Of a stretch of DNA of 64,000 nt, positions 1-8,342 are shown piece after piece (the stretch's first letter is position 1; every line of letters starts with the position of its first letter). The translations under genes were made by a program, and so were the position numbers. This DNA is from CAMAVH01 sp035714115 (lineage in GTDB: Bacteria; Pseudomonadota; Alphaproteobacteria; SMXQ01). The notes beneath the pieces are model-generated. The model was not told the origin of the DNA, made no database searches, and worked only from the letters and a program-made list of their open reading frames with translations. The stretch covers positions 45,145-109,144 of the forward strand of contig DASTMO010000078.1 in assembly GCA_035714115.1 (NCBI GenBank), read 5' to 3'.

Positions 1-2
1 TG

Positions 3-494
3 ATCGCCAAGGACCGGCTCGAAGGCCTGCACAGCCTGCTCGGCACCGTGAGCGGTGCCGTCGCCTACCGCCAAGGCGAGACCGACGCGGCCACCACCGC
101 CGCCGACGCGCTGGCGCAAGGCTCCGGCGTCTGCCAGGACCAAGCCCATGTCTTCGTCGCCGCGTCGCGCGCGCTCGGCGTGCCGGCGCGCTATGTCTCG
201 GGCTATCTGCATGTGGGCCTCGGGGCGTCGGACAACGCCTCGCATGCCTGGGCCGAAGCCTGGGTCGACGCGCTCGGCTGGGTCGGGTTCGACATCACCA
301 ACGGCATCTCGCCGACCGACCAGCATCTGCGCCTCGCCGTCGGCCTCGACTATCTCTCCTGCGCGCCGGTGCGCGGCGTGCGCCGCGGCGGCGGTTCCGA
401 GGCGCTCGACGTCACGGTGCAGGTGAACCAGGGCAGCCTCGCCGTCATGCCCATGGCGCTGCTCTCGCCCGACAGCGGGCAGGCGCAGCAATAA
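3..494 (+). CDS. transglutaminase-like cysteine peptidase, 3' part (Anbu locus)
   Basis: The frame is open from the left edge, so this is the C-terminal 163 residues of a longer protein. The transglutaminase-like triad is visible: Cys in GVCQDQAH, His in HAWAEAW and Asp in GFDITNG. Proteins of this family hydrolyse or transfer amide bonds. It lies 91 bp upstream of an Anbu gene on the same strand. Established knowledge: Anbu loci commonly pair a transglutaminase with an alpha-E protein and a circularly permuted ATP-grasp, which would lie off the left edge. An internal ATG at 48 exists, but conserved-looking sequence (LEGLHSLLGTVSG) continues upstream of it, so it is not taken as the start. 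Confidence 0.88.
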   Translation: MAKDRLEGLHSLLGTVSGAVAYRQGETDAATTAADALAQGSGVCQDQAHVFVAASRALGVPARYVSGYLHVGLGASDNASHAWAEAWVDALGWVGFDITNGISPTDQHLRLAVGLDYLSCAPVRGVRRGGGSEALDVTVQVNQGSLAVMPMALLSPDSGQAQQ

Positions 495-585
495 GAGCCG
501 CCGCGCGGCGCTTTCTCCTAGAGCCGGCGCAGCCCCTCCGTTATCCTGCCGGCCCGTTCCCCCGCCTTCGGATGCGCCCTCCGCC

Positions 586-1317
586 ATGACCTACGCCGTC
601 GGTTTCCTACTCGACTCCGGACTTCTGTTCGCCGCCGACACGCGCACCAACGCCGGCGTCGACCATGTCTCGACCTTCCGCAAGCTGACCGTCTTCGAAA
701 AGCCCGGCAGCCGCGTGATGACGCTGCTGTCGGCCGGCAACCTTGCCATCACCCAGGCGGTGATCGAGGAGCTCAACGTCGGCATCGCCGCCAAACGCAA
801 AGAGAATCTGTTGAACGTCAAGACGATGTTCGCCGCCGCGCGCCTGGTCGGCGCCGCCGTGCGCAAGGTGCATGACGTCGACGCTGCGGCGCTGCGCCAG
901 CAGGACACCGATTTCAACGTCTCCTTCATCTTCGGCGGCCAGATCAAGGGTGAGCGCCATCGTCTGTTCCAGATTTATTCGGCCGGCAATTTCGTCGAAG
1001 CCGCGCCCGACAGCCCCTATTTCCAGATCGGCGAGAACAAGTACGGCAAGCCGATCATCGATCGCGTCATCACCTACAAATCGAGCCTGATGGAAGCGGC
1101 GAAATGCACGCTGCTCTCGTTCGATTCGACGATGCGAAGCAACGTATCGGTCGGCCTGCCGATCAACATGCTGACTTATCGCAAGAACAGCTATAAGCGC
1201 GGCTTCGAAGTCGAGGTCGACGCGGCCAACGATTATTATCGCAGCGTCGGCGGCTACTGGAGCGATGCCTTGCGCTTCGCGTTCCAGGAAATGCCCAACC
1301 CCGACTGGAAGATCTGA
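586..1317 (+). CDS. Anbu, proteasome-type (HslV-like) peptidase
   Basis: 243 residues beginning MTYAVGFLLDSG. Removing Met1 leaves an N-terminal Thr. Counting from it, Asp17 (AADTRTN) and Lys32 (FRKLTVF) sit where Ntn-hydrolase proteasome subunits carry their catalytic residues. The length fits Anbu (COG3484), the ancestral beta-subunit homologue. The substrate is unknown for the family; proposed roles involve peptides made or handled by the linked ATP-grasp, alpha-E and transglutaminase proteins. The start is fixed by the need for Thr at position 2. The next gene begins 2 bp after the stop. Confidence 0.9.
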   Translation: MTYAVGFLLDSGLLFAADTRTNAGVDHVSTFRKLTVFEKPGSRVMTLLSAGNLAITQAVIEELNVGIAAKRKENLLNVKTMFAAARLVGAAVRKVHDVDAAALRQQDTDFNVSFIFGGQIKGERHRLFQIYSAGNFVEAAPDSPYFQIGENKYGKPIIDRVITYKSSLMEAAKCTLLSFDSTMRSNVSVGLPINMLTYRKNSYKRGFEVEVDAANDYYRSVGGYWSDALRFAFQEMPNPDWKI

Positions 1318-1319
1318 GC

Positions 1320-1901
1320 ATGCTGCGACGGCTTTACGACTGGACGATGTCGCTCGCCTCGGGGCGGCATTCCGAACGGGCGCTGGCCGGCGTCTCATTC
1401 GTCGAAAGCTCGTTCTTTCCGATTCCGCCGGACATCCTTTTGATCCCGATGATCATCGCCCAGCCGCAGAAGGCTTGGCGGCTGGCGACCATCGCCACCA
1501 TTTCCTCGGTGGTCGGCGGCTTCCTCGGCTACGCCATCGGCTATTTCCTGTTCGAAGCCGTCGGCCAGCCGATTCTGCAGTTCTACGGCATCGTCGACAA
1601 ATACGACGAGCTCAAGCATCTGTTCGACACCTGGGGCGCCTGGATCATCATCGTCAAAGGCATGACGCCGATCCCCTACAAGTTCCTGACCATCACCGCG
1701 GGCGCGCTGCATTTCGACCTGCTGGTCTTCACGATCGCCTCCGTGATTTCGCGCGGCCTGCGCTTCTTCCTCGTCGCCGCGCTCTTGTGGAAATTCGGCG
1801 AGCCGATCCGCGACTTCATCGAAAAGCGTTTGACGCTGGTCCTCACGCTCGGCCTTGTGATTTTGATCGGCGGCTTCGTCGTGATCAAATATCTGATCTG
1901 A
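1320..1901 (+). CDS. YqaA/DedA-family inner-membrane protein
   Basis: 193 residues with several hydrophobic segments, roughly residues 25-45, 55-80, 110-150 and 170-193. The stretch ESSFFPIPPDILLIPM and the later KGMTPIPYKFLTITAGAL are the paired proline-bearing segments typical of YqaA/SNARE-associated (VTT/DedA) proteins. DedA relatives are linked to membrane lipid scrambling and envelope homeostasis; the function of the YqaA branch is not established. It starts 2 bp after Anbu and is followed 23 bp later by dsbB, so it is probably co-transcribed. Confidence 0.85.
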   Translation: MLRRLYDWTMSLASGRHSERALAGVSFVESSFFPIPPDILLIPMIIAQPQKAWRLATIATISSVVGGFLGYAIGYFLFEAVGQPILQFYGIVDKYDELKHLFDTWGAWIIIVKGMTPIPYKFLTITAGALHFDLLVFTIASVISRGLRFFLVAALLWKFGEPIRDFIEKRLTLVLTLGLVILIGGFVVIKYLI

Positions 1902-1924
1902 TCCGCCTCCCCGGAGAGTCCGCC

Positions 1925-2467
1925 ATGCCGATCGCTCCCGGCGTCCCCCTGCAGCCGCGCGGCGACATCGCCGCCCGCACCGCCTTTCTCGGTTTGCTCG
2001 CCGCGAGCGTGCTGATCCTCGGCGGCGCCTTCGCCTTCCAATTCATCGGCGGCCTGCACCCTTGCGCGCTCTGCCTGTGGCAGCGCTACCCCTACGCCGT
2101 CATCATCGGCCTCGCCGGCATCGGCGCCGGTCTCGCGCGCGCCGGGGTCCAGCGCCACCATCTGGCCATCCTCATGGGCCTTTGCGCCCTCGCCTTCATG
2201 ATCGATGCCGGCATCGCCGGCTTCCATGTCGGCGTCGAGCAGAAATGGTGGGAAGGCTTGAGCACCTGCTCGGGCACGGTGAGCGGCGCCGCCAGCCTGG
2301 ACGACCTGCGCGACCGCCTGCTCGCCGCGCCGGTGATCCGCTGCGACGAGATCGCTTGGTCGATGTTCGGCATCTCCATGGCGGGCTATAATTTCCTCAT
2401 GGCTCTCGCGCTCGGCCTTCTCAGCCTGCGCCTGACCGCTTCCTTCGCCAAAACGCCGACGCCGTGA
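1925..2467 (+). CDS. dsbB: disulfide bond formation protein B family
   Basis: 180 residues with four predicted membrane segments. The first periplasmic loop carries Cys47-Ala-Leu-Cys50 followed by LWQRYP, the quinone-proximal motif of DsbB. A second Cys pair lies in the later loop (STCSGT and VIRCDE). DsbB reoxidises DsbA and passes electrons to quinone. The ATG at 1925 follows a GGAGAG ribosome site and puts a short cytoplasmic tail before the first helix. The same frame is open upstream but only as antisense-like sequence overlapping the preceding gene. coq7 follows after one base. Confidence 0.88.
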   Translation: MPIAPGVPLQPRGDIAARTAFLGLLAASVLILGGAFAFQFIGGLHPCALCLWQRYPYAVIIGLAGIGAGLARAGVQRHHLAILMGLCALAFMIDAGIAGFHVGVEQKWWEGLSTCSGTVSGAASLDDLRDRLLAAPVIRCDEIAWSMFGISMAGYNFLMALALGLLSLRLTASFAKTPTP

Positions 2468-2468
2468 C

Positions 2469-3023
2469 ATGACAGAGAATTCTCGCCCCCATCGCCTGCC
2501 CGGCGATCCCGACCGCGCCGACGCCATCGAACGCATGATCCGCGTCGATCATGCCGGCGAGCATGGCGCCGTGCGCATCTATGACGGGCAGATGGCGGTG
2601 CTCAAACGCGGCCCGGCGGCGCGCGCGATCCGCCATATGGCGGCGCAGGAAAAGCGCCATCTCGAACGGTTCGACAAGCTGATGAACGAGCGCCGCGTGC
2701 GCCCGACCCTGCTCGCGCCGATCTGGGACGTCGCCGGTTTCGCCCTCGGCGCGGCTTCGGCGCTGATGGGGCCGAAGGCGGCGATGGCCTGCACGGTCGC
2801 CGTCGAGGAAGTGATCGAGGAGCATTACCGCCATCAGGCGGAGCAGCTCGGCCAGGACGATCCGACGCTCAAAGCGACGATCGAGGAATTTCGCGCCGAC
2901 GAAATGAGCCACGGCGCCACCGCGCTCGATTACGGCGCGAAAGACGCGCCGCTCTATGACGCCTTTTCTTCTGTGGTGAAGGGCGGCGCGCGCCTCGCCA
3001 TCTGGCTGTCGACCCGCATCTAG
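2469..3023 (+). CDS. coq7: demethoxyubiquinone hydroxylase, Coq7 family
   Basis: 184 residues with the duplicated carboxylate-bridged di-iron pattern: ERMIRVDHAGEHGAVRIY, EKRHLERF, EEVIEEHYRHQ and RADEMSHG. Coq7 adds the C6 hydroxyl to demethoxyubiquinone in ubiquinone synthesis and is the usual enzyme of this step in alphaproteobacteria. It starts one base after dsbB, so a quinone-making enzyme and a quinone-using protein sit side by side. The gene ends in front of a strong hairpin shared with the convergent gene at 3123-3809. Confidence 0.93.
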   Translation: MTENSRPHRLPGDPDRADAIERMIRVDHAGEHGAVRIYDGQMAVLKRGPAARAIRHMAAQEKRHLERFDKLMNERRVRPTLLAPIWDVAGFALGAASALMGPKAAMACTVAVEEVIEEHYRHQAEQLGQDDPTLKATIEEFRADEMSHGATALDYGAKDAPLYDAFSSVVKGGARLAIWLSTRI

Positions 3024-3073
3024 CGCGCCTTCGCGCGACGCGCCTCTAAAAAGAATCGAACCTCACAAACGCG

Positions 3074-3104
3074 AACGGCCGCACCTCGATGAGGCGCGGC
3101 CGTT
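3074..3104. terminator. hairpin between convergent genes
   Basis: A long interrupted stem: AACGGCCGC (3074-3082) pairs with GCGGCCGTT (3096-3104), and inside it CCTC pairs with GAGG around a GAT loop. It sits between the stop of coq7 (+) and the stop of the lectin-like gene (-), where a bidirectional terminator is expected. There is no clear T-run next to either arm, so it may be a transcript-end stabiliser rather than a true intrinsic terminator. Confidence 0.6.
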
Positions 3105-3122
3105 GCTGAACGCAATCTGGCG

Positions 3123-3809
3123 TCAGTTCGCCGCGAAGCAGTAGAACAGGCCAGCGCCGCCGCTGCTGCGCAGCGCGTCGACGCTGCAGCCGCCGCGCGA
3201 GCGATGCGAGGTGTTCCACGAGCGCGCCGGAATCGTCTCATCGAGGCCCTCGCGGTCGTGGTGGCCGAGCATCGCGCCGCCTTCGGCGCCGCTGCGCGTC
3301 CAGTTGCCGCAGGTCATGTCCTCGCCGGCGGCATAAGCCATGCCGTTGGGCTGCGAACCGGTGAGGATGTCGTGCGTGTTGGGCTGATCGCCGCGGCCGT
3401 TGATGCGCATGCCCTTCTCGCTCAGCGCAGTGAAGCGGCTGAGATTGTTGTTGCCGTCATGCAGGTCGGCGAGCGTGCGCGCGACGACGACGCCCATGGC
3501 GTTCTGCCACGGCCCGGCGCCGATGCGATCGCGCGCGTTGACCGCCGGCTGGCCGCCTTCGGCCTGCGTCGAGAGATAGGCGCGCCAGGTTTTGTTGCCG
3601 GCGCCCGCCGCCTGGGCGAGAGCCTGACACTGCTTATCGGCGCCGGCGAGACCGCCGAGATCGCCGCCCTTGCCGGAGCCGACGCTGGTGACGAAGAAGG
3701 TCATCTCGGAGGCCTTGCTCATTTGCTGAGCCTGCGCGCTGGCCAGCGGCAGCAGCGCGAGCGCCGCGCCGGCGGCGACGAGACGAATGGCCTTGGTCGT
3801 GATGTGCAT
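3123..3809 (-). CDS. secreted lectin-like protein
   Basis: 228 residues. A signal peptide is clear: MHITTKAIRLVAAGAALAL followed by LPLASAQAQQ. The mature part has TFFVTSVGSGKGGDLGGLAGAD near its start, paired Cys residues (KQCQAL, MTCGNW, GGCSVD, FYCFA) and GNWTRSGAEGGAMLGHHD. This resembles short exported proteins annotated as lectins in Hyphomicrobiales, with a C-type-lectin/collagen-XVIII-like fold; that family call is from memory and moderate. The start at 3809 is chosen because AGGGGA lies just upstream and the signal peptide begins there; a longer start at 3866 would put a charged tail ahead of it. The 159 bp to the next gene hold its promoter. Confidence 0.65.
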   Translation of the reverse strand: MHITTKAIRLVAAGAALALLPLASAQAQQMSKASEMTFFVTSVGSGKGGDLGGLAGADKQCQALAQAAGAGNKTWRAYLSTQAEGGQPAVNARDRIGAGPWQNAMGVVVARTLADLHDGNNNLSRFTALSEKGMRINGRGDQPNTHDILTGSQPNGMAYAAGEDMTCGNWTRSGAEGGAMLGHHDREGLDETIPARSWNTSHRSRGGCSVDALRSSGGAGLFYCFAAN

Positions 3810-3968
3810 AGCGATCCCCTGTGTGATTGCGCGCGATCGCGCGTTCTTGTGCCGCGACTTTAGCAACCGGGACCGCGGCGAGGGATCACAAGGCCGTAAT
3901 GCTGCGCCGCGAGAGGGGCGGCGTTCTGCTGAACGAAAGTATGGGCGACGCAGAACAGCGCGATCGTC

Positions 3969-4532
3969 TTAGAACTGTTCCAGCTCGCTGTCCCAATAGA
4001 GGAAGTCGCGCCAGCTTTCATGCAGATAATTCGGCGGATAGGCGCGCCCGTTCTCCTGCAGCTGGATCGTGCTCGGCTGCACCGGACGCACGCGTGGAAA
4101 CATCTGCGCGTCCGCCGGCATCACCCCGCCCTTCTTGAGATTGCACGGCTCACAGGCGGCGACGACGTTGGTCCAGCTCGTGCGTCCGCCGAGCGATTTG
4201 GGAATCACATGGTCGAAGGTGAGGCCTTCGGCCGGGCTGCGCACGCCGCAATATTGGCAGGAGAAGCGGTCGCGCAGGAACACGTTGAACCGCGTGAAGG
4301 CCGGACGGCGCGCCGCCGGGATGTAATCCTTCAGCGACACAACCGACGGCAGACGCATGGCGCGCGTCGGCGAATGCACTTCGCGGTCGTATTCCGAGAC
4401 AATATTGACGCGCCCCAAGAACACCGCTTTCACGGCTTCCTGCCAAGGCCACAGAGACAAGGGAAAATAGGAGAGCGGCCGAAAATCGGCGTTCAGGACC
4501 AGCGCGGGACAGCTATCTGGCGAAGCAAGCAA
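3969..4532 (-). CDS. HNH endonuclease family protein
   Basis: 187 residues. The HNH core is C-x2-C (FSCQYCG), then LTFDHVIPKSLGGRTSWTN, then a second pair CEPCNLKKGG, giving zinc-ribbon Cys pairs around the DH...N catalytic motif. It is a stand-alone housekeeping-type HNH protein; no phage, restriction or intron context is seen. The start is TTG at 4532, supported by AGGGAG six bases upstream; no ATG is available near the N-terminus. The cellular role of this small family is unknown. Confidence 0.85.
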   Translation of the reverse strand: MLASPDSCPALVLNADFRPLSYFPLSLWPWQEAVKAVFLGRVNIVSEYDREVHSPTRAMRLPSVVSLKDYIPAARRPAFTRFNVFLRDRFSCQYCGVRSPAEGLTFDHVIPKSLGGRTSWTNVVAACEPCNLKKGGVMPADAQMFPRVRPVQPSTIQLQENGRAYPPNYLHESWRDFLYWDSELEQF

Positions 4533-4691
4533 CGCTCACTCCCTGGGGATAAGAGCCACTCAACGCTCATATCAAACAACAGGCCGGTGACCGTTTCAAG
4601 ACCGCCGAGGGCTTTTTCGCAACCCCTGGTAGGAACCGCTGTTTAAAACCCCTAAAGGCAGCGTTTCTGTAAGAAAGTTTCAGAGCGGAAA

Positions 4692-5357
4692 TCAGGCCGC
4701 CGCGAACAGGCCGCGCAGGAAGGCGCCGCCGAGGGTGAGGCCTTCCATGTCGATGGAATGGCCGAGGCCGGGCCGCGTATGGCCTTCCACCGGCACATCG
4801 AGCGCGTCGAGCGCCGAGACCGACAATTGATGCAGGCCGTAATCGACCACCGGATCGTCGTCGCCGTGGATCAGCATCACCGGCGGGCGCACGCGGATCT
4901 CACTCGCAAGGGTTTCCGCGCCCAAGAGCGCGCCGGAATAGCCGAGCACGCCGGCGCAAGGGCTGACGCGGCGCAGCGCCACATGCAACGCCGTCATCGT
5001 GCCTTGCGAGAAGCCGACGAGGGCGAGCTGCGCGTCGGTCAGCTTGCGCGCTTCCAGTTCCAGATCGAGGAATCTGTCGAGGATCGGCGCGGCCATGCGC
5101 GCGCCTTCCATCATGCGCGCCGGAGCGCGGTCGCTCAGGCTGAACCACTGCCGGCCGAACGGCGCCATCTCGCAAGGAAAGGGCGCATGCGGCGAAACGA
5201 ACGCCGCATCGGGCAGAAGCCGCGCGAAATGCGGCGCCAGGCCGATCAGATCGTTGCCGTCGGCGCCGTAGCCATGCAGCAGCACGATAAGCTGCTTGGC
5301 CGGGCCGCCCGAGGCCGGATCGAGCGACGGGCCTTCGAGTTTCGGATAGCTGCTCAT
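4692..5357 (-). CDS. carboxylesterase/phospholipase, alpha/beta hydrolase
   Basis: 221 residues with the features of the bacterial carboxylesterase/acyl-protein-thioesterase-like family: oxyanion motif LLHGYGADGNDL, nucleophile elbow GFSQGT, Asp in IHGDDDPVV and His in GLGHSID. The likely role is hydrolysis of short-chain esters. The ATG at 5357 overlaps the stop of the upstream NUDIX-like gene by four bases (ATGA), giving translational coupling and fixing the start. A longer in-frame reading exists only inside that neighbour. Confidence 0.87.
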   Translation of the reverse strand: MSSYPKLEGPSLDPASGGPAKQLIVLLHGYGADGNDLIGLAPHFARLLPDAAFVSPHAPFPCEMAPFGRQWFSLSDRAPARMMEGARMAAPILDRFLDLELEARKLTDAQLALVGFSQGTMTALHVALRRVSPCAGVLGYSGALLGAETLASEIRVRPPVMLIHGDDDPVVDYGLHQLSVSALDALDVPVEGHTRPGLGHSIDMEGLTLGGAFLRGLFAAA

Positions 5358-6262
5358 GGCTTTTCCCCTTTGGCCGCGTCGAATTCGGCCATGTCGCCGG
5401 ACGCGACTCCACCGACCCAGCGCCTGAGGCCGGCGACGAGCGCGAGATACTCCGGTTCGTCCGGGCCGATCAATCCCTCGCGGATCAGAAAATCGATGAT
5501 CACGAGGTTGCAGTTGAACTTGAAATCGAAGCTGCCGCGCACCGTTTCCATCACGCGCTCGATCGGCCACAACTCGAAGCCGGCACTTTCGCCGTCGTTC
5601 GGCTTGGGGCGGAAATCCGCCGGCAGCTCAAGATCGTAAACGAAAAGAATATCGGGCCGCAGGCCGCCATCGCGCTCGCAGCAATAGGTGATGGCGCTGG
5701 ACGGCCGCGCGCGCGTCGCCAGCGCCGCCGGAATGCTGGCCTCTTCATCGCATTCCTTCACCAGGGTATCGAACACGCCATGACCAAAGGAGATGCCGCC
5801 GGCGCAAAGATTGTCGAGCTCGTTGGGATAGGTCGCCTTGCTGGCGCTGCGCCGCGACACCCACATGCTGAGTTTCGCACCGTCGCGCACGATGCCGTTG
5901 AGATGCACGCCGAGCGAAGTCACGCCGAACTTGGGCGCGGCGGCGCGCTCGACGCGCAGCAAAGGCTCCGCGCCGAAACGCGGCGCCACGGCATAGAACT
6001 CGTCGCGCCAGGCCGTCACGGTGCCGTCGGCGCGAAAGGCATCGGTGACGTCCTTCATCGCGGCGCTGCGCGCGTCGAAGCCGGCGAGCGCCTCGCTCAT
6101 GCGCACGGCATCTTCGACGACGGCGAAGACTTTCGGAAAAGCGGCGAGACGCGGCGCGAAAGCCCGCGCGATCCAACCGACACGCTGCCCCGCAACGATG
6201 AAGGGGAGATAGCGCGCCGGATCGTGATCGTTGCAGACGCGGATGTGATCGAGAAAGGCCAT
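5354..6262 (-). CDS. DUF4743 / NUDIX-domain protein
   Basis: 302 residues. The N-terminal half matches the DUF4743 type seen in fungal and plant proteins related to thiamine pyrophosphokinase-linked NUDIX enzymes. The NUDIX box lies at AGGISFGHGVFDTLVKECDE and continues E-A-S-I: the metal-binding ECDEE core is kept, but the usual Glu at box position 7 is His and the Arg before the Glu core is Lys. A nucleotide-diphosphate hydrolase, possibly acting on thiamine diphosphate analogues, is the family-based guess. It forms an operon with the downstream esterase and is divergent from the acyl-CoA dehydrogenase gene across 153 bp. Confidence 0.82.
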   Translation of the reverse strand: MAFLDHIRVCNDHDPARYLPFIVAGQRVGWIARAFAPRLAAFPKVFAVVEDAVRMSEALAGFDARSAAMKDVTDAFRADGTVTAWRDEFYAVAPRFGAEPLLRVERAAAPKFGVTSLGVHLNGIVRDGAKLSMWVSRRSASKATYPNELDNLCAGGISFGHGVFDTLVKECDEEASIPAALATRARPSSAITYCCERDGGLRPDILFVYDLELPADFRPKPNDGESAGFELWPIERVMETVRGSFDFKFNCNLVIIDFLIREGLIGPDEPEYLALVAGLRRWVGGVASGDMAEFDAAKGEKP

Positions 6263-6415
6263 TAGGTTGTATCGAGATGATCTTGCTTGTTCCGTCTCGG
6301 CTTACCCGGCGGCTTGCCTTGACGCAAGAGGCCTGCGGAGCCAGAGTGCCGAACCGCTCAAAAAAACGCTGGCCCCGGCGTCGCCGACGCAACACCGCCC
6401 GCTTTTCGCCGTTTG

Positions 6416-8134
6416 ATGTCCATGACCGTCACCGCGCCTCCCGCTGCCGCGAATGAAACACCTGCCGCCCCGGCCCTGCCGGGGGCGAAGCTGCTGCCGC
6501 TTTGCCGCGACGCTTTGGCGGCCGCGCGCAGCTACGGCGAGGCCGCGCGCCAGTCGGTCACGGCGCTCCTTGTAACGGCCGGAAAAGTCGACGCGGCGAA
6601 ACTCGACGCCCATCAATTTGCCGCCCATGCGCTGGCCTGGACCGCCACCTATGTCGAAGCCTTGGGCCAGATGCTCGCTTGGGCCGAGCGGTTAGAGGCC
6701 GAGAGCAAATTCGGCGAATTGGAGTGGCTCATCCTGCAGGCGGCGTACGGCGAATATCTCGCCCAACTCGCCGGCGGCATCTCGCTGGCGCAAGGCGAGA
6801 TCGCGCGCCACGGCGATATGGGGCTGCCGCACGAAAGCCTGCGCGCGCTGTTCGTGCCCGCCGCCACGCAACTGATCGCCGCCGGCAACAGCGCCGCGGC
6901 GCGCCAGCGCCTCGCTGAACTGGTGAACGAGAACCGCTTCGGCGATCCCGGCCTCGGCGACGAGACGCTGGAGGCCGTGCAGAGCGAGTTTCGCCGCTTC
7001 ACCGAAGAGACGATCGCGCCCCACGCCCACGGCTGGCATCTGCAGAACCAGCTGATCCCGCTGGACGTGATCGAGAAGCTCGCCGAACTCGGCGTTTTCG
7101 GCCTGACCGTGCCGGAGGAATATGGCGGCTTAGGCATGAACCGCATCGCTCTTTGCGTCGTCACCGAGGAATTGAGCCGCGGCTATATTGGCGTCGGCTC
7201 GCTCGGTACGCGTTCGGAAATCGCCGGCGAACTGATCCGTCTCGGCGGCACCGACGCGCAGAAGCAGAAATATCTGCCGAAGATCGCCAGCGGCGAGATT
7301 CTGCCGACCGCCGTCTTCACCGAGCCCAATACAGGCTCCGATCTCGGCGCTTTACGCACCCGCGCCGTGCGCGCGAAGCGCGACGGCAAGGACGTCTATC
7401 TCATCACCGGCAACAAGACCTGGATCACTCACGCCGCGCGCTCGGACATGATGACGCTGTTGGCGCGCACCGATCCGAACGAACCGGGCTGGAAGGGTCT
7501 CTCGATGTTCCTCGCGGAAAAGCCGCGCGGCACAGACGAGAACCCGTTCCCCGCGCCGGGCATGAGCGGCGGCGAGATCGAAGTGCTCGGCTATCGCGGC
7601 ATGAAGGAATATGAGCTCGGCTTCGACGAATTCATCGTGCCGACGGAGAACCTGCTCGGCGGCGTCGAAGGCCAGGGCTTCAAGCAATTGATGCAGACCT
7701 TCGAGGTGGCGCGCATCCAGACCGCGGCGCGCGCCGTCGGCGTGGCGCAGAACGCCATGGAGCTGGCGCTGTCCTATGCCCAGTCGCGCAAGCAGTTCGG
7801 CCGCAGCATCGGCGAATTCCCGCGCGTCGCCGGCAAGATCGCCTGGATGGCGGTCGAAACCATGATCGCCCGCCAGCTCGCCTATTTCGCCGCGCGCGAG
7901 AAGGATTCGGAGCGGCGCTGCGACCGCGAGGCCGGCATGGCCAAACTGCTCGGCGCGCGCGTCGCCTGGTCGAACGCCGACAATGCCTTGCAGATTCACG
8001 GCGGCAACGGCTATGCCCTCGAATATCAGATCAGCCGGGTGCTGTGCGACGCGCGCATCCTCAATATTTTCGAAGGCGCGGCCGAGATCCAGGCTCAGGT
8101 GATCGCGCGCGGCATCCTCGACGGGAGAAACTGA
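6416..8134 (+). CDS. mcd: (2S)-methylsuccinyl-CoA dehydrogenase
   Basis: 572 residues: an N-terminal extension of about 165 residues precedes a normal acyl-CoA dehydrogenase fold (LTVPEEYGGLGMN, TEPNTGSDL, TWITHA, ARIQTAARAVGVAQ, QIHGGNGY). This length and extension are characteristic of methylsuccinyl-CoA dehydrogenase, which forms mesaconyl-CoA in the ethylmalonyl-CoA pathway; ordinary acyl-CoA dehydrogenases have about 380-400 residues. Context agrees: a twin-membrane protein, B12 adenosyltransferase and hbd follow, as in other Hyphomicrobiales. ATG at 6416 or 6422 are both possible; a TTG at 6413 is less likely. Oxidation of another branched acyl-CoA is the main alternative. Confidence 0.82.
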   Translation: MSMTVTAPPAAANETPAAPALPGAKLLPLCRDALAAARSYGEAARQSVTALLVTAGKVDAAKLDAHQFAAHALAWTATYVEALGQMLAWAERLEAESKFGELEWLILQAAYGEYLAQLAGGISLAQGEIARHGDMGLPHESLRALFVPAATQLIAAGNSAAARQRLAELVNENRFGDPGLGDETLEAVQSEFRRFTEETIAPHAHGWHLQNQLIPLDVIEKLAELGVFGLTVPEEYGGLGMNRIALCVVTEELSRGYIGVGSLGTRSEIAGELIRLGGTDAQKQKYLPKIASGEILPTAVFTEPNTGSDLGALRTRAVRAKRDGKDVYLITGNKTWITHAARSDMMTLLARTDPNEPGWKGLSMFLAEKPRGTDENPFPAPGMSGGEIEVLGYRGMKEYELGFDEFIVPTENLLGGVEGQGFKQLMQTFEVARIQTAARAVGVAQNAMELALSYAQSRKQFGRSIGEFPRVAGKIAWMAVETMIARQLAYFAAREKDSERRCDREAGMAKLLGARVAWSNADNALQIHGGNGYALEYQISRVLCDARILNIFEGAAEIQAQVIARGILDGRN

Positions 8135-8135
8135 C

Positions 8136-8342
8136 ATGTCCGAAGGCATGAACACCGCCTTCACCGTGATGATCGGCGTCGCCGCCCTGGCGACGCTGGC
8201 GGTGGTTTTCATCGGCGTCATCAACATGAGCCGCAAGGGCCACGACCCGCGCACCTCGAACAAGCTGATGCGTTGGCGCATCATTCTGCAGGCGGTGGCG
8301 ATCGGCCTGATCGTGCTGTTCCTGCTGATCGCGAAACGCTGA
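8136..8342 (+). CDS. twin-transmembrane protein (HIG1-type)
   Basis: 68 residues with two hydrophobic helices (about 8-28 and 48-66) joined by the basic loop NMSRKGHDPRTSNKLMRWRI, the pattern of small HIG1-domain twin-membrane proteins common in alphaproteobacteria. Its function here is unknown; HIG1 proteins elsewhere associate with respiratory complexes. It starts one base after mcd, and its stop overlaps the next start by one base (TGATG), so the three genes are translationally coupled. Confidence 0.85.
   Translation: MSEGMNTAFTVMIGVAALATLAVVFIGVINMSRKGHDPRTSNKLMRWRIILQAVAIGLIVLFLLIAKR

Noticed and set aside
1265..1924. Long upstream extension of the DsbB frame
   Set aside because: It overlaps the YqaA/DedA gene and is Arg/Pro-rich; DsbB homology begins at the ATG at 1925.
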